DNA of 12,019 bases, taken from NCBI GenBank assembly GCA_017556895.1, contig JAFYLX010000006.1, positions 1 through 12,019 on the forward strand, read 5' to 3'. This DNA is from Bacillota bacterium. Its GTDB lineage: Bacteria > Bacillota_A > Clostridia > Peptostreptococcales > Anaerovoracaceae. The notes under the pieces are model-generated. The model was not told the origin of the DNA. It was given only the letters and a program-made list of their open reading frames with translations, and searched no databases. The translations under genes and the position numbers were made by a program. Of this stretch, positions 1-6,501 are shown one piece after another; position 1 is the stretch's first letter, and each line of letters begins with the position of its first letter.

Positions 1-288
1 AATCAGCCCATAACAACAGATTGGACCGTCGTTTGCATATATAATTTTTGGTATATGTTTGCACCAAATAGAATGAACTTGGCATTTTAAAAATTCTGTT
101 CCGTATTGGGTAGCTTGTTGCTTTAATCTATGGATGAGCTTTAAGCTATCAAGGTCGTCATATATGGTGTTTTCGGAAGGATCAAATGGATCCAAAAGGA
201 GAGTCTTTAGTCCCTTTCTGGAACAATATACAGCTGCAGTCATTCCCTCAATACTAGCGCCGATGATAACAACATCAAAAGTCTTCAT
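1..288 (-). CDS. FAD/NAD(P)-dependent oxidoreductase, N-terminal part (thioredoxin-reductase-like)
   Basis: The gene runs off the left edge; 96 codons are visible. The protein opens with MKTFDVVIIGASIEGMTAA, a beta-alpha-beta dinucleotide-binding fold with the usual hydrophobic strand, a glycine-rich turn and an acidic residue (LLLD) at the end of the second strand. This is how FAD-dependent pyridine nucleotide-disulfide oxidoreductases and thioredoxin-reductase-like flavoproteins begin. The turn reads GASIEG instead of the usual GxGxxG, so the middle glycine is serine; this is tolerated in some family members. The start is set by AGGAGG seven bases upstream of the ATG at 288. The gene diverges from the gtrA-tetR-aminotransferase operon and may share its control region. 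Substrate and redox partner cannot be judged because the rest of the protein, including any CxxC motif, lies outside the window. Confidence 0.8.
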   Translation of the reverse strand, partial: MKTFDVVIIGASIEGMTAAVYCSRKGLKTLLLDPFDPSENTIYDDLDSLKLIHRLKQQATQYGTEFLKCQVHSIWCKHIPKIIYANDGPICCYGLI

Positions 289-336
289 AACAAATCCTCC
301 TAAATACGTATTATGGTTATTATTTGTAAATAAATA

Positions 337-364
337 AGTATATATTCATTGACTTTATTCACAA
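337..364 (-). promoter_or_regulatory. Possible promoter of the divergent oxidoreductase gene
   Basis: On the minus strand a TATACT -10 box (337-342) lies 16 bases from a TTGTGA -35-like box (359-364). The -10 match is good and the -35 match is fair. It overlaps the plus-strand promoter at 349-377, so the two units may compete for or share regulation. Confidence 0.4.
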
Positions 365-377
365 AAAAGACGATAAT
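349..377 (+). promoter_or_regulatory. Sigma-A promoter of the gtrA-tetR-aminotransferase-kinase-aldolase operon
   Basis: TTGACT (349-354) and GATAAT (372-377) are separated by exactly 17 bases, which is close to consensus. Transcription should begin near 384, about 25 bases before the ATG at 409. No other convincing promoter or terminator was seen between here and 5726, so this probably drives the six-gene operon. Confidence 0.75.
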
Positions 378-392
378 TGTACTAGAGTACAA
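377..392. promoter_or_regulatory. Perfect inverted repeat over the operon start site, candidate TetR operator
   Basis: TTGTACTAGAGTACAA is two perfect 7-base arms around a 2-base centre. It starts on the last base of the -10 box and covers the expected transcription start. Its size and placement fit a repressor operator. The TetR-family gene at 863 is second in the same operon, so autoregulation is the simplest reading. The assignment is inferred from position and symmetry. Confidence 0.6.
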
Positions 393-408
393 AAAAGGAG
401 AGACGGCC

Positions 409-894
409 ATGACTACAGAAAAAAAGAACACTCAACAGCTGACAAAGAAAGACAATATAAGACACGTTGTATGGTTTTTTATTTTTTCAAATTCAGCAGG
501 CATAATTCAGGCACTTTCATTTACATTATGTAATGAAGTTTTAAAACTTTCATATACACCATGCTATCTGACAGCATTAACTTTATCCATTATATGGAAC
601 TTTACTTTAAATAGAGAAATTACTTTTAAATCAGCGACAAACATTCCAATAGCGATGTTAAAAATTGCCGCTTTCTATGTTGTATTTGCACCACTTTCTA
701 CTTGGTGGGGTAATGCAATGACTCAGGCGGGTATCAACGAATACCTTGTTCTTGCATTCACTATGTGTATCAATTTAACTACTGAGTTTTTATATTATAG
801 ATTCGTAGTATTTAGAAATTCCATAAATACAAATAAACGTGCGCAGAAACAGAGAGAAAAGAATGAAAAAAATATCGAAGAAAGAGAAAACTAG
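409..894 (+). CDS. GtrA-like family four-helix membrane protein
   Basis: A 161-residue integral membrane protein with four hydrophobic segments at about residues 20-44, 52-68, 80-100 and 111-135. The phrase SIIWNFTLNREITFK (60-74) matches the GtrA-like family signature, in which an NF-x-LNR-x-TF loop follows the second helix. GtrA-like proteins are thought to help move lipid-linked sugars across the membrane or to support surface glycosylation; a role with the sugar enzymes downstream is only suggested by the shared operon. The start at 409 is chosen because AAGGAG lies just upstream. A longer in-frame reading from a TTG at 349 would begin in the -35 box of the promoter and is rejected. The charged tail (about 141-161, rich in K, R, E and N) overlaps the next gene by 32 bases, so translation is probably coupled. 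Confidence 0.75.
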   Translation: MTTEKKNTQQLTKKDNIRHVVWFFIFSNSAGIIQALSFTLCNEVLKLSYTPCYLTALTLSIIWNFTLNREITFKSATNIPIAMLKIAAFYVVFAPLSTWWGNAMTQAGINEYLVLAFTMCINLTTEFLYYRFVVFRNSINTNKRAQKQREKNEKNIEEREN

Positions 895-1411
895 AATAAA
901 AATTATGCATGCCGCGAAGGGGCTATTTGAAAAGAACGGGATAGAGAACGTTACTTTTAACCAAATAGCAGAAAGCGCAGAAGTGTGCAGAACAACTGTA
1001 TTTAATCATTTTTCTGATAGCAAAGAGTTGATGCTTGCGCTTACTATACAGGAAATAAACGACGTAGAGGAGTATTGCAGAGAAGGGGGCTGGGAAGGCG
1101 AAGAACTTGCGTATAAGCTTTTTTCTAAGCTGATAGAAGACGCTAGCCTATATCCCAAATTAACTGCAATACTGATGACCAATGCTATTTTAAGTCAAGA
1201 GGAAGATAATCCGATTAAAGTCATTGAGATGATTATTAAAGAAGGCTTTGAAAAAGATTATGGTATAGAATCGGCAGAACGACTGGCGGTTTTAATAAGC
1301 GGCATATATTACGGACTAATTAATCATTATCACATAAATAACAAAGCCTTTGACTGTGTAGAAATGAAGGATGAGTTTAAAAGACTCTTGTCACACGTTA
1401 TTAAGGCATAG
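863..1411 (+). CDS. TetR-family transcriptional regulator
   Basis: A 182-residue protein. Residues 11-60 form the typical TetR DNA-binding domain: a first helix RIKIMHAAKGLFEKNG, then VTFNQIAESAEVCRTTVFNHF (30-50) as the helix-turn-helix, followed by the conserved FSDSKELM. The remaining 120 residues are helical and unlike any ligand domain I can name, so the effector is unknown. The ATG at 863 is preferred; an in-frame GTG at 839 adds eight residues but has no ribosome binding site, and the typical TetR N-terminus is short. The gene overlaps the GtrA-like gene by 32 bases and is followed after 14 bases by the aminotransferase. It is the only regulator in the operon and is the obvious candidate to bind the inverted repeat at 377-392. 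Confidence 0.88.
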   Translation: MKKISKKEKTRIKIMHAAKGLFEKNGIENVTFNQIAESAEVCRTTVFNHFSDSKELMLALTIQEINDVEEYCREGGWEGEELAYKLFSKLIEDASLYPKLTAILMTNAILSQEEDNPIKVIEMIIKEGFEKDYGIESAERLAVLISGIYYGLINHYHINNKAFDCVEMKDEFKRLLSHVIKA

Positions 1412-1425
1412 AGGAGGAAAATTTA

Positions 1426-2922
1426 ATGACTACATGTGGAATAAGCAGATGGGAAGATCCAAAGGAAATCAATAGAAGGTTAAATGCTTTGGTTGCTGAA
1501 CCTATCTGGGAAGTTAACGATGAATATTATGAAAATGAAGTTTTAAAATACTACGATGAAAAATGCGTAAAATCTAGAGAAATATATGAAGAAGCTAAGG
1601 AATATATTCCAGGAGGCGTTCAGCATAACTTAGCTTTTAATAAGCCTTTCCCAGTAGCTTTTACTAAAGCGGAAGGTGCTTATCTTTATGACCAGGATGG
1701 CAACGAATATATCGACTTTTTACAGGCTGGAGGACCTACAATCTTAGGAAGCAACTACAAGCCTGTAAAAGATGCTGTTGTTAATCTTATTGAAACTTGT
1801 GGCCCTGTTACAGGTCTTCTTCATGAAGCAGAGCTATTGATTGCTAAAGAAATCAATAAGCATATGCCAAACGTAGAAATGTTCAGAATGTTAGGCAGTG
1901 GTACTGAGTCTGTAATGGCGGCATTAAGAATCGCTAGAATTGCAACTGGCCATAAGAGAGTTATTAAGATTGGTGGAGCATATCATGGATGGTCCGATCA
2001 GATGGTATACGGACTTAAGATTCCTGGAAGCAGAAACCTACTTGAATCACACGGCATTCCAAGCAAGGCATACGCTCGTACAGATGAAGTTAGAGCGAAC
2101 GACCTTGATATGCTTGAAAAGATGCTAAAGATCAACAAGCTAAAGGGCGGCACAGCTGCTGTAATAGTAGAGCCGGTTGGTCCAGAAAGCGGTACTAGAC
2201 CTGTAGCAATGGAATACAACAAAGGTGTTAGAGCTCTTTGTGACAAATATGGCGCATTAATGATCTTCGATGAAGTAGTAACAGGCTTCAGAGTTGGTCT
2301 TGGCGGTGCTCAGGAATTCTTTGACGTAGTTCCAGACTTAACAGTATTCGGTAAAGTTGTTGCGGGTGGATATCCGGCAGCAGGTGGTGTAGGCGGTAAG
2401 AAAGAATACGCACAGCTTATGGCAGCAGGTCTTGCAACAGGCAAGCACAGAGCGTATGTAGGCGGTACTTTAGCGGCTAACCCACTTTCCGCACTAGCAG
2501 GATATACAGCAATCAAAGAAATTGAACGCACAAACGCATGCGTAGTTGCAGGTAGAGCTGGTGACAGACTAACAGATGGCCTTCAGGAACTATTAGATAA
2601 GTACGGCTTACCGTTTGCTTGCTATAACCAGGGAAGTATCGTTCACCTTGAATGTACAGGTGCAATGAACTTTGACTTCTCATCATTCTGTTTCCCTAAA
2701 TCAGCACTTGGAATCTTAAAGAATAAGTCTATGATGTATGAAAGAAAGGATTCCATGGAAAGAATGGGAGCTGCGTATATGGCTAACGGTCTTGTTACTC
2801 TTGCAGGAAGCAGACTATACACTTCCCTTGCTGATACAGATGAAGTTATCGACGAAGCATTAAATAGATTCGAAAACGTATTCAAGCACGTTGGCAAGAC
2901 AAATAAAGGCTTAGTAAAATAA
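1426..2922 (+). CDS. Class III PLP-dependent aminotransferase (glutamate-1-semialdehyde aminomutase-like)
   Basis: A 498-residue fold-type I PLP enzyme. Visible motifs in order: LGSGTESVMAALRIAR for the cofactor phosphate, AYHGWSDQ for ring stacking, IFDEVVTGFR with Asp282 for the pyridine nitrogen, and FGKVVAGGYP with Lys310 as the Schiff-base lysine. The closest familiar relatives are glutamate-1-semialdehyde aminomutase and the broad group often labelled aspartate aminotransferase family. About 60 residues precede the usual start of the fold, so it is longer than HemL (about 430). No tetrapyrrole genes are nearby, so a HemL role is unlikely. Its place before a sugar kinase and class II aldolases suggests it converts an amino-polyol or amino-sugar to a keto compound, or the reverse; this is inference. 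GAGGAGG lies 8 bases upstream of the ATG. Confidence 0.85.
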   Translation: MTTCGISRWEDPKEINRRLNALVAEPIWEVNDEYYENEVLKYYDEKCVKSREIYEEAKEYIPGGVQHNLAFNKPFPVAFTKAEGAYLYDQDGNEYIDFLQAGGPTILGSNYKPVKDAVVNLIETCGPVTGLLHEAELLIAKEINKHMPNVEMFRMLGSGTESVMAALRIARIATGHKRVIKIGGAYHGWSDQMVYGLKIPGSRNLLESHGIPSKAYARTDEVRANDLDMLEKMLKINKLKGGTAAVIVEPVGPESGTRPVAMEYNKGVRALCDKYGALMIFDEVVTGFRVGLGGAQEFFDVVPDLTVFGKVVAGGYPAAGGVGGKKEYAQLMAAGLATGKHRAYVGGTLAANPLSALAGYTAIKEIERTNACVVAGRAGDRLTDGLQELLDKYGLPFACYNQGSIVHLECTGAMNFDFSSFCFPKSALGILKNKSMMYERKDSMERMGAAYMANGLVTLAGSRLYTSLADTDEVIDEALNRFENVFKHVGKTNKGLVK

Positions 2923-2958
2923 GCATAAACATTGAAATAATATAGCAGGAGGCTTGCT

Positions 2959-4488
2959 ATGGAAAAATATATATTATCCCACGACATAGGGACAAGTTCA
3001 GACAAGGCGGTACTGGTGGACTACAAGGGTCATATCGTATGTACTGTTGTAGAGCCTTACCCTACATACTATCCATATCCCGCTTGGGCTGAGCAAGTGC
3101 CGGAAGACTACTGGCAGGCGGTTTGTACAACTAGCCGTAAAATCGTGGAAAAGGCAGGCATTGAGCCTAGTCAAATTAAGGGAGTAGTTTTTTCGACACA
3201 AGCACAGGGCATAATACCAGTAGACAAAGAGGGCAATGTTCTATACAACAATATAACTTGGGTTGATGGAAGAGCAGAAGAACAGGCCCAGAGCATAATG
3301 AAAAAATTGGGTGGAAAGAAACTCTTTACTATGGTAGCAGGAACACCTATTATGGGTAAGGACTGCATACCTAAGATTATCTGGTTGAAAGAAAAGAAAC
3401 CTGAAATATATAACAACACATATAAAATTTTAGACGTAAATGGTTATCTAAAATATAGATGTACAGGCAAGATGGTAACGGAGCTTAGCGGTGCGGGAGG
3501 CTATGGTATCGATCTTAAGAAAAAGGACTGGATTGGTGTTATGAAGCTGACAGGCGTAGATATGACAAAACTTCCACCACTTGTAAACAGTACAGATATC
3601 GTAGGCGGCCTAACAGAAGAGGCAGCAAAGGCAATGGGACTTGAAATTGGAACTCCTGTGCTTGGTGGCTGTGATGATGTTCAGGCTGCAGCGGTAGGAT
3701 CAGGTATGTGTGGAGACGGAGAAGTTCATATCTATCTTGGAACTTCAGCTTGGGTTGCTGCTTGCAGCAGAACATGCGACAAATTTAAACATGGTGCTGC
3801 CGCAACACAAAGTGCCGAAAGAGATATGAACCTCATAGCGGGTATTACTGAATCTGCAGGAGCGAACATTCAGTGGCTTCAGGAACAGTTTTATCCTCGT
3901 GAAAAAGAAGAATATGGTGATAGAATATTCGACTTTATGAATGAGGAAATCAAGAAGGTTCCTCCTGGCAGTGACCATCTTGTATGCACACCTTGGATGC
4001 TGGGTGAAAGATGTCCGGTATCTAGCACTACTACTAGATCCACGCTTTTTAACATCAATATGGAACATACAAGAGCTCATATGCTAAGAGCAGTTTACGA
4101 AGGGATTGCATATAATCTTAGATGGATTATGGAAAACTATGAGAAGGATTATGGTTTTAATTGCAATGATTTTAGAATCATCGGTGGCGGAGCATTAAAC
4201 GATCCGTGGATGGAAATTATAGCGGATATTACGGGAAAGAGTTTTTCTGTTCCTAAGGATCCGAGAAATTCAGGGGCAGTAGGTGCTGCGGTAGTTGCAC
4301 TGATTGGCCTTGGAGAACTTTCTGGATTTGAAGCGGTTAAGGAGTTTGTGGAAGCTGATAGACACTTTAAACCTAATCCGGAAAATAAAAAAATCTATGA
4401 TGAGCTTTTCGACGACTACAAAAACGTGTATAATTCTCTGAAGAGTGCCTACGACAAGGCAAACGGAAAGAGATTCCAGGGGATATAG
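2959..4488 (+). CDS. FGGY-family carbohydrate kinase (xylulokinase-like)
   Basis: A 509-residue ATP-dependent sugar kinase of normal length for the family. The N-terminal phosphate loop is DIGTSSDKAVLVD (residues 9-21). GGCDDVQAAAVGSG (236-249) carries the catalytic aspartate, most likely Asp239. YLGTS (259-263) is the second phosphate loop, and GGGALNDPWMEIIAD (from 409) is the adenosine motif. The order matches xylulokinase and related FGGY enzymes that phosphorylate ketoses or polyols. PWMLGERCPVSSTTTRSTLF stands where xylulokinases have the GER-P-x-D-x-RG stretch; the usual DPxARG part is altered, so the substrate may differ from xylulose. AGGAGG lies shortly upstream. A kinase followed by class II aldolases recalls fucose (FucK, FucA) and rhamnose (RhaB, RhaD) catabolism, but there is no isomerase gene here. 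Confidence 0.88.
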   Translation: MEKYILSHDIGTSSDKAVLVDYKGHIVCTVVEPYPTYYPYPAWAEQVPEDYWQAVCTTSRKIVEKAGIEPSQIKGVVFSTQAQGIIPVDKEGNVLYNNITWVDGRAEEQAQSIMKKLGGKKLFTMVAGTPIMGKDCIPKIIWLKEKKPEIYNNTYKILDVNGYLKYRCTGKMVTELSGAGGYGIDLKKKDWIGVMKLTGVDMTKLPPLVNSTDIVGGLTEEAAKAMGLEIGTPVLGGCDDVQAAAVGSGMCGDGEVHIYLGTSAWVAACSRTCDKFKHGAAATQSAERDMNLIAGITESAGANIQWLQEQFYPREKEEYGDRIFDFMNEEIKKVPPGSDHLVCTPWMLGERCPVSSTTTRSTLFNINMEHTRAHMLRAVYEGIAYNLRWIMENYEKDYGFNCNDFRIIGGGALNDPWMEIIADITGKSFSVPKDPRNSGAVGAAVVALIGLGELSGFEAVKEFVEADRHFKPNPENKKIYDELFDDYKNVYNSLKSAYDKANGKRFQGI

Positions 4489-4528
4489 TCGCGAAGGAAA
4501 CTCAAATATCAAGGAGCATAGGATAAAA

Positions 4529-5176
4529 ATGATTGAAGTTAACAAAAAAGAAGTCTGCGAAGTAATGAACAAGTATGGCAAAATGCTTTCTAGCCAGGGC
4601 TATCCGATTGGCAGCGCTAAATTCATTATAGAGACAGAAGAAGGAGTATTTGCCACAAAGGTAGATGCTGACTTTAATGATATCAAGGAAGATGATATCG
4701 AAAAATTATGGGTACATGAATTACCAATTCATAAGGCAGAAATGAAGGCTATCGTGTATTCACAAACACCTCATTGTATGCAGTGTTTAGAAGAAGCAAA
4801 ACCTTTCCCTGCAATGCTTGACGATATGGCTCAGATCTTTGGACCAAGATGCTATATTGTAGATGGCAGAGACGGCAATGACTCTAGAGGCAAATCAATT
4901 TTTAAGGCAATTAAAGACAATGTAGGTTGTTTAGTTTTAAAGGGCTTTAACAAAAAAGGAAAGGCAGTTGGCTATACTATCACTATGGGTAGAAACCTAT
5001 ATGAAGCAGTAGTTGCTACAACAGTTTTAGAAAAGTCTGCAGAAGTTTTCCTTCTTGCAGAAAAACTGGGAGGCGGCAAGGCTATTCCTAAATGGGAAGC
5101 GAAGCTTATGAGAATGGTATACAGAAAGAAATATTCCAAGGCTGAAGAAAAAGTAAAGGCTAGCGAGGTGAAATAA
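4529..5176 (+). CDS. Class II aldolase/adducin-fold protein lacking the metal and catalytic residues
   Basis: A 215-residue protein that would usually be labelled hypothetical. Aligned by eye with the next gene product, it shows the same fold: residues 73-106 (KAIVYSQTPHCMQC through FGP) line up with GAVIHTH through FGP of the partner with one gap, and 133-176 line up with the partner's GAIMANHG through KYLL. The zinc-binding HTH is replaced by Tyr77-Ser78-Gln79, the NHG histidine by Gly139, and the GTxGNxS phosphate loop by PIGSAKF. It therefore looks like a pseudoenzyme, perhaps a structural or regulatory partner of the active aldolase, or an enzyme of altered chemistry. It carries CMQC (83-86) beside the lost site. 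The start at 4529 is set by AAGGAG at 4511; a reading from 4445 would overlap the kinase without a binding site. The stop codon directly abuts the next ATG. Confidence 0.72.
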   Translation: MIEVNKKEVCEVMNKYGKMLSSQGYPIGSAKFIIETEEGVFATKVDADFNDIKEDDIEKLWVHELPIHKAEMKAIVYSQTPHCMQCLEEAKPFPAMLDDMAQIFGPRCYIVDGRDGNDSRGKSIFKAIKDNVGCLVLKGFNKKGKAVGYTITMGRNLYEAVVATTVLEKSAEVFLLAEKLGGGKAIPKWEAKLMRMVYRKKYSKAEEKVKASEVK

Positions 5177-5737
5177 ATGAGAGAACAGGAATTAAGACAG
5201 GCGCTAGTTGATTATGGCAATAAGCTAGTTGAAGTGGGACTAGTTCAGGGAACTTGGGGTAACTTATCAGTTAGACTTGATGAAAAGTATATGCTTACTA
5301 CACCATCAGGGCTAGACTATACAAGACTTACACCTAGTGATATGGTTAAGGTTGAAATCGCAACATTAAAGTATGAGGGAAGCAAAAAGCCAACATCTGA
5401 AAAGGGGCTTCATGCAGAGATTTATGCTAAAAGACCGGAAATCGGCGCTGTTATTCATACACATGCTAAATATTCTTCCGTATTTGCTGCGGCTAACAAA
5501 GATATGCCGGTTTTAGATGAGTATATGGACGATTTCGGGCCGGTTATTAAGCTTGCCAAGTACGCGCTTCCGGGTACAAAAGCATTAAAGAAAAACACAG
5601 TAGAAGCTGTAGGTGAGGGCTATGGCGCAATTATGGCAAACCACGGCATGATTGCATGCGGCGAAACACTGGAAGATGCCTTTAAAAATTGTTCAAAAAT
5701 TGAGGAAAATGGTCAAAAATATCTCTTGACATTATAG
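5177..5737 (+). CDS. Class II aldolase/adducin family protein, short C-terminus
   Basis: A 186-residue zinc-dependent aldolase-type protein related to L-fuculose-1-phosphate aldolase and L-ribulose-5-phosphate 4-epimerase. All family landmarks are present: GTWGNLS (25-31) for the phosphate, LHAEIY with Glu81 (matches FucA Glu73), HTH at His94 and His96, and NHG at His156 (matches FucA His155). The likely reaction is retro-aldol cleavage of the phosphorylated product of the upstream kinase. The gene starts with no gap after the preceding stop; GAGGTG inside that gene is the ribosome binding site, so the two are probably made in equal amounts. The protein ends about 30 residues earlier than FucA (215), and its last codons form the -35 box of the infC promoter. 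The end may be natural or may mark a deletion. There is no terminator of its own; the attenuator at 5852 could serve. Confidence 0.87.
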   Translation: MREQELRQALVDYGNKLVEVGLVQGTWGNLSVRLDEKYMLTTPSGLDYTRLTPSDMVKVEIATLKYEGSKKPTSEKGLHAEIYAKRPEIGAVIHTHAKYSSVFAAANKDMPVLDEYMDDFGPVIKLAKYALPGTKALKKNTVEAVGEGYGAIMANHGMIACGETLEDAFKNCSKIEENGQKYLLTL

Positions 5738-5754
5738 TCAGAAGATGGTATATT
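5726..5754 (+). promoter_or_regulatory. infC operon promoter inside the aldolase 3' end
   Basis: A consensus TTGACA (5726-5731) and TATATT (5749-5754) are separated by exactly 17 bases. The -35 box supplies codons for the last residues of the aldolase, whose stop codon (5735-5737) lies in the spacer. Transcription should start near 5761, giving a leader of about 150 bases. Confidence 0.85.
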
Positions 5755-5760
5755 AGTCAG

Positions 5761-5886
5761 GTATGAAGTAGAAGTTATCCGCTTCTCACCTGTCGGACCA
5801 AGGCGTCACGAATGGGTTAATAGAGATTTGATCGCAATATTTTGCGTGCAGATAGGCGGATACTTCATGTATCCGCTTATTTTTTT
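5761..5886 (+). promoter_or_regulatory. infC operon leader, candidate L20-type attenuator
   Basis: This untranslated leader ends in a strong terminator (5852-5886). A segment near the 5' end, TATCCGCTT (5776-5784), can pair over nine positions (one G-U) with AGGCGGATA (5854-5862), the left arm of that terminator. It is therefore a natural antiterminator partner. The segment also sits in a small hairpin, AGAAG (5770-5774) with CTTCT (5782-5786), and a second hairpin CGCAA-TATT-TTGCG lies at 5833-5846. In Bacillus subtilis, ribosomal protein L20 represses infC-rpmI-rplT through a leader terminator of this type. The architecture agrees; homology to the Rfam L20 leader was not tested. Confidence 0.65.
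5852..5886 (+). terminator. Intrinsic terminator in the infC leader
   Basis: A 12-base-pair stem (ATAGGCGGATAC with GTATCCGCTTAT, one G-T pair, loop TTCAT) is followed directly by a T-run through 5886. It lies between the infC promoter and infC, so it must be read through or regulated. It can also end transcripts arriving from the aldolase operon. Confidence 0.85.
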
Positions 5887-5913
5887 AGCGAATAAACTGG
5901 GAGGTGCAAGACC

Positions 5914-6429
5914 ATTAGCAAGGAAAATCTAATCAACGAAGAGATTCGTGATAAAGAAGTAAGAGTAATTGACACAGACGGTACAATGCTTGGAGTTATG
6001 CCTATCGAACAGGCTTTAGACCTAGCAAACGAAAAGAAGCTTGACTTAGTGAATATTTCACCTAACGCAAAGCCACCTGTTTGCAAGATCTTAGACTACG
6101 GTAAGTATCGTTACGAACTTCAGAAGAAGGAAAAAGAAGCCAAGAAGAAACAGAAGACTACACAGGTTAAGGAAATCAGACTTAGCACATTTATCGAAGC
6201 ACATGACATTCAGGTAAAGGCTAAGACTGCAGCAAAGTTCTTAGCTGACGGAGACAAAGTAAAGGTTGGCTTAAGATTTAGAGGTAGAGAACGTGATTAC
6301 ACTGCAAAGGGTATGGACGTTATGAATGCTTTCGCAGAAGCGGTTGCTGATGTAGGCATTATCGAAAAGAAGCCTTTATTCGAAGGTCGTAATTTAACAA
6401 TGGTTTTAGGACCTAAGACAGACAAGTAA
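5914..6429 (+). CDS. infC: Translation initiation factor IF-3, ATT start codon
   Basis: IF-3 binds the 30S subunit, prevents premature 50S joining and checks start-codon choice. The product is 171 residues. The N-terminal domain reads ENLINEEIRDKEVRVID and GVMPIEQALDLANEKKLDLV, then NAKPPVCKILDYGKYRYE, a lysine-rich linker, and a C-terminal domain with VKEIRLS, FLADGDKVKVGLRFRGRE and a final LFEGRNLTMVLGPK. The true start is the ATT at 5914: it is in frame, lies 7 bases after GGGAGGTG (5899-5906), and restores the conserved N-terminus. The first in-frame ATG (5986) would delete 24 conserved residues. AUU starts are known for infC in E. coli and Bacillus, where they allow IF-3 to repress its own synthesis. 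First gene of the infC-rpmI-rplT operon. Confidence 0.97.
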   Translation: MSKENLINEEIRDKEVRVIDTDGTMLGVMPIEQALDLANEKKLDLVNISPNAKPPVCKILDYGKYRYELQKKEKEAKKKQKTTQVKEIRLSTFIEAHDIQVKAKTAAKFLADGDKVKVGLRFRGRERDYTAKGMDVMNAFAEAVADVGIIEKKPLFEGRNLTMVLGPKTDK

Positions 6430-6431
6430 TA

Positions 6432-6452
6432 AACCTGCCCAAAGGGGCGGTT
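6432..6452 (+). promoter_or_regulatory. Hairpin between infC and rpmI
   Basis: AACC(T)GCCC pairs with GGGCGGTT around a short A-rich loop, giving an 8-base-pair stem with one bulged T just after the infC stop. No T-run follows, so it is not an intrinsic terminator. It may stabilise or process the messenger or take part in L20 control; the function is not shown. Confidence 0.4.
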
Positions 6453-6501
6453 GATATAGCTAAAAAAGATGTACTTTAAAATATAGGAGGAAAAAATCAT
6501 C

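Noticed and set aside
134..337. Open frame of 67 codons on the plus strand
   Set aside because: It lies antisense to the flavoprotein gene, has no ribosome binding site and no recognisable sequence, and runs into the control region.
839..862. GTG start adding eight residues to the TetR protein
   Set aside because: No Shine-Dalgarno sequence precedes it; the ATG at 863 gives a standard TetR N-terminus.
1426..2922. Reading the aminotransferase as HemL (glutamate-1-semialdehyde aminomutase)
   Set aside because: The motifs are shared by many class III enzymes, the protein has about 60 extra N-terminal residues, and no tetrapyrrole genes are nearby.
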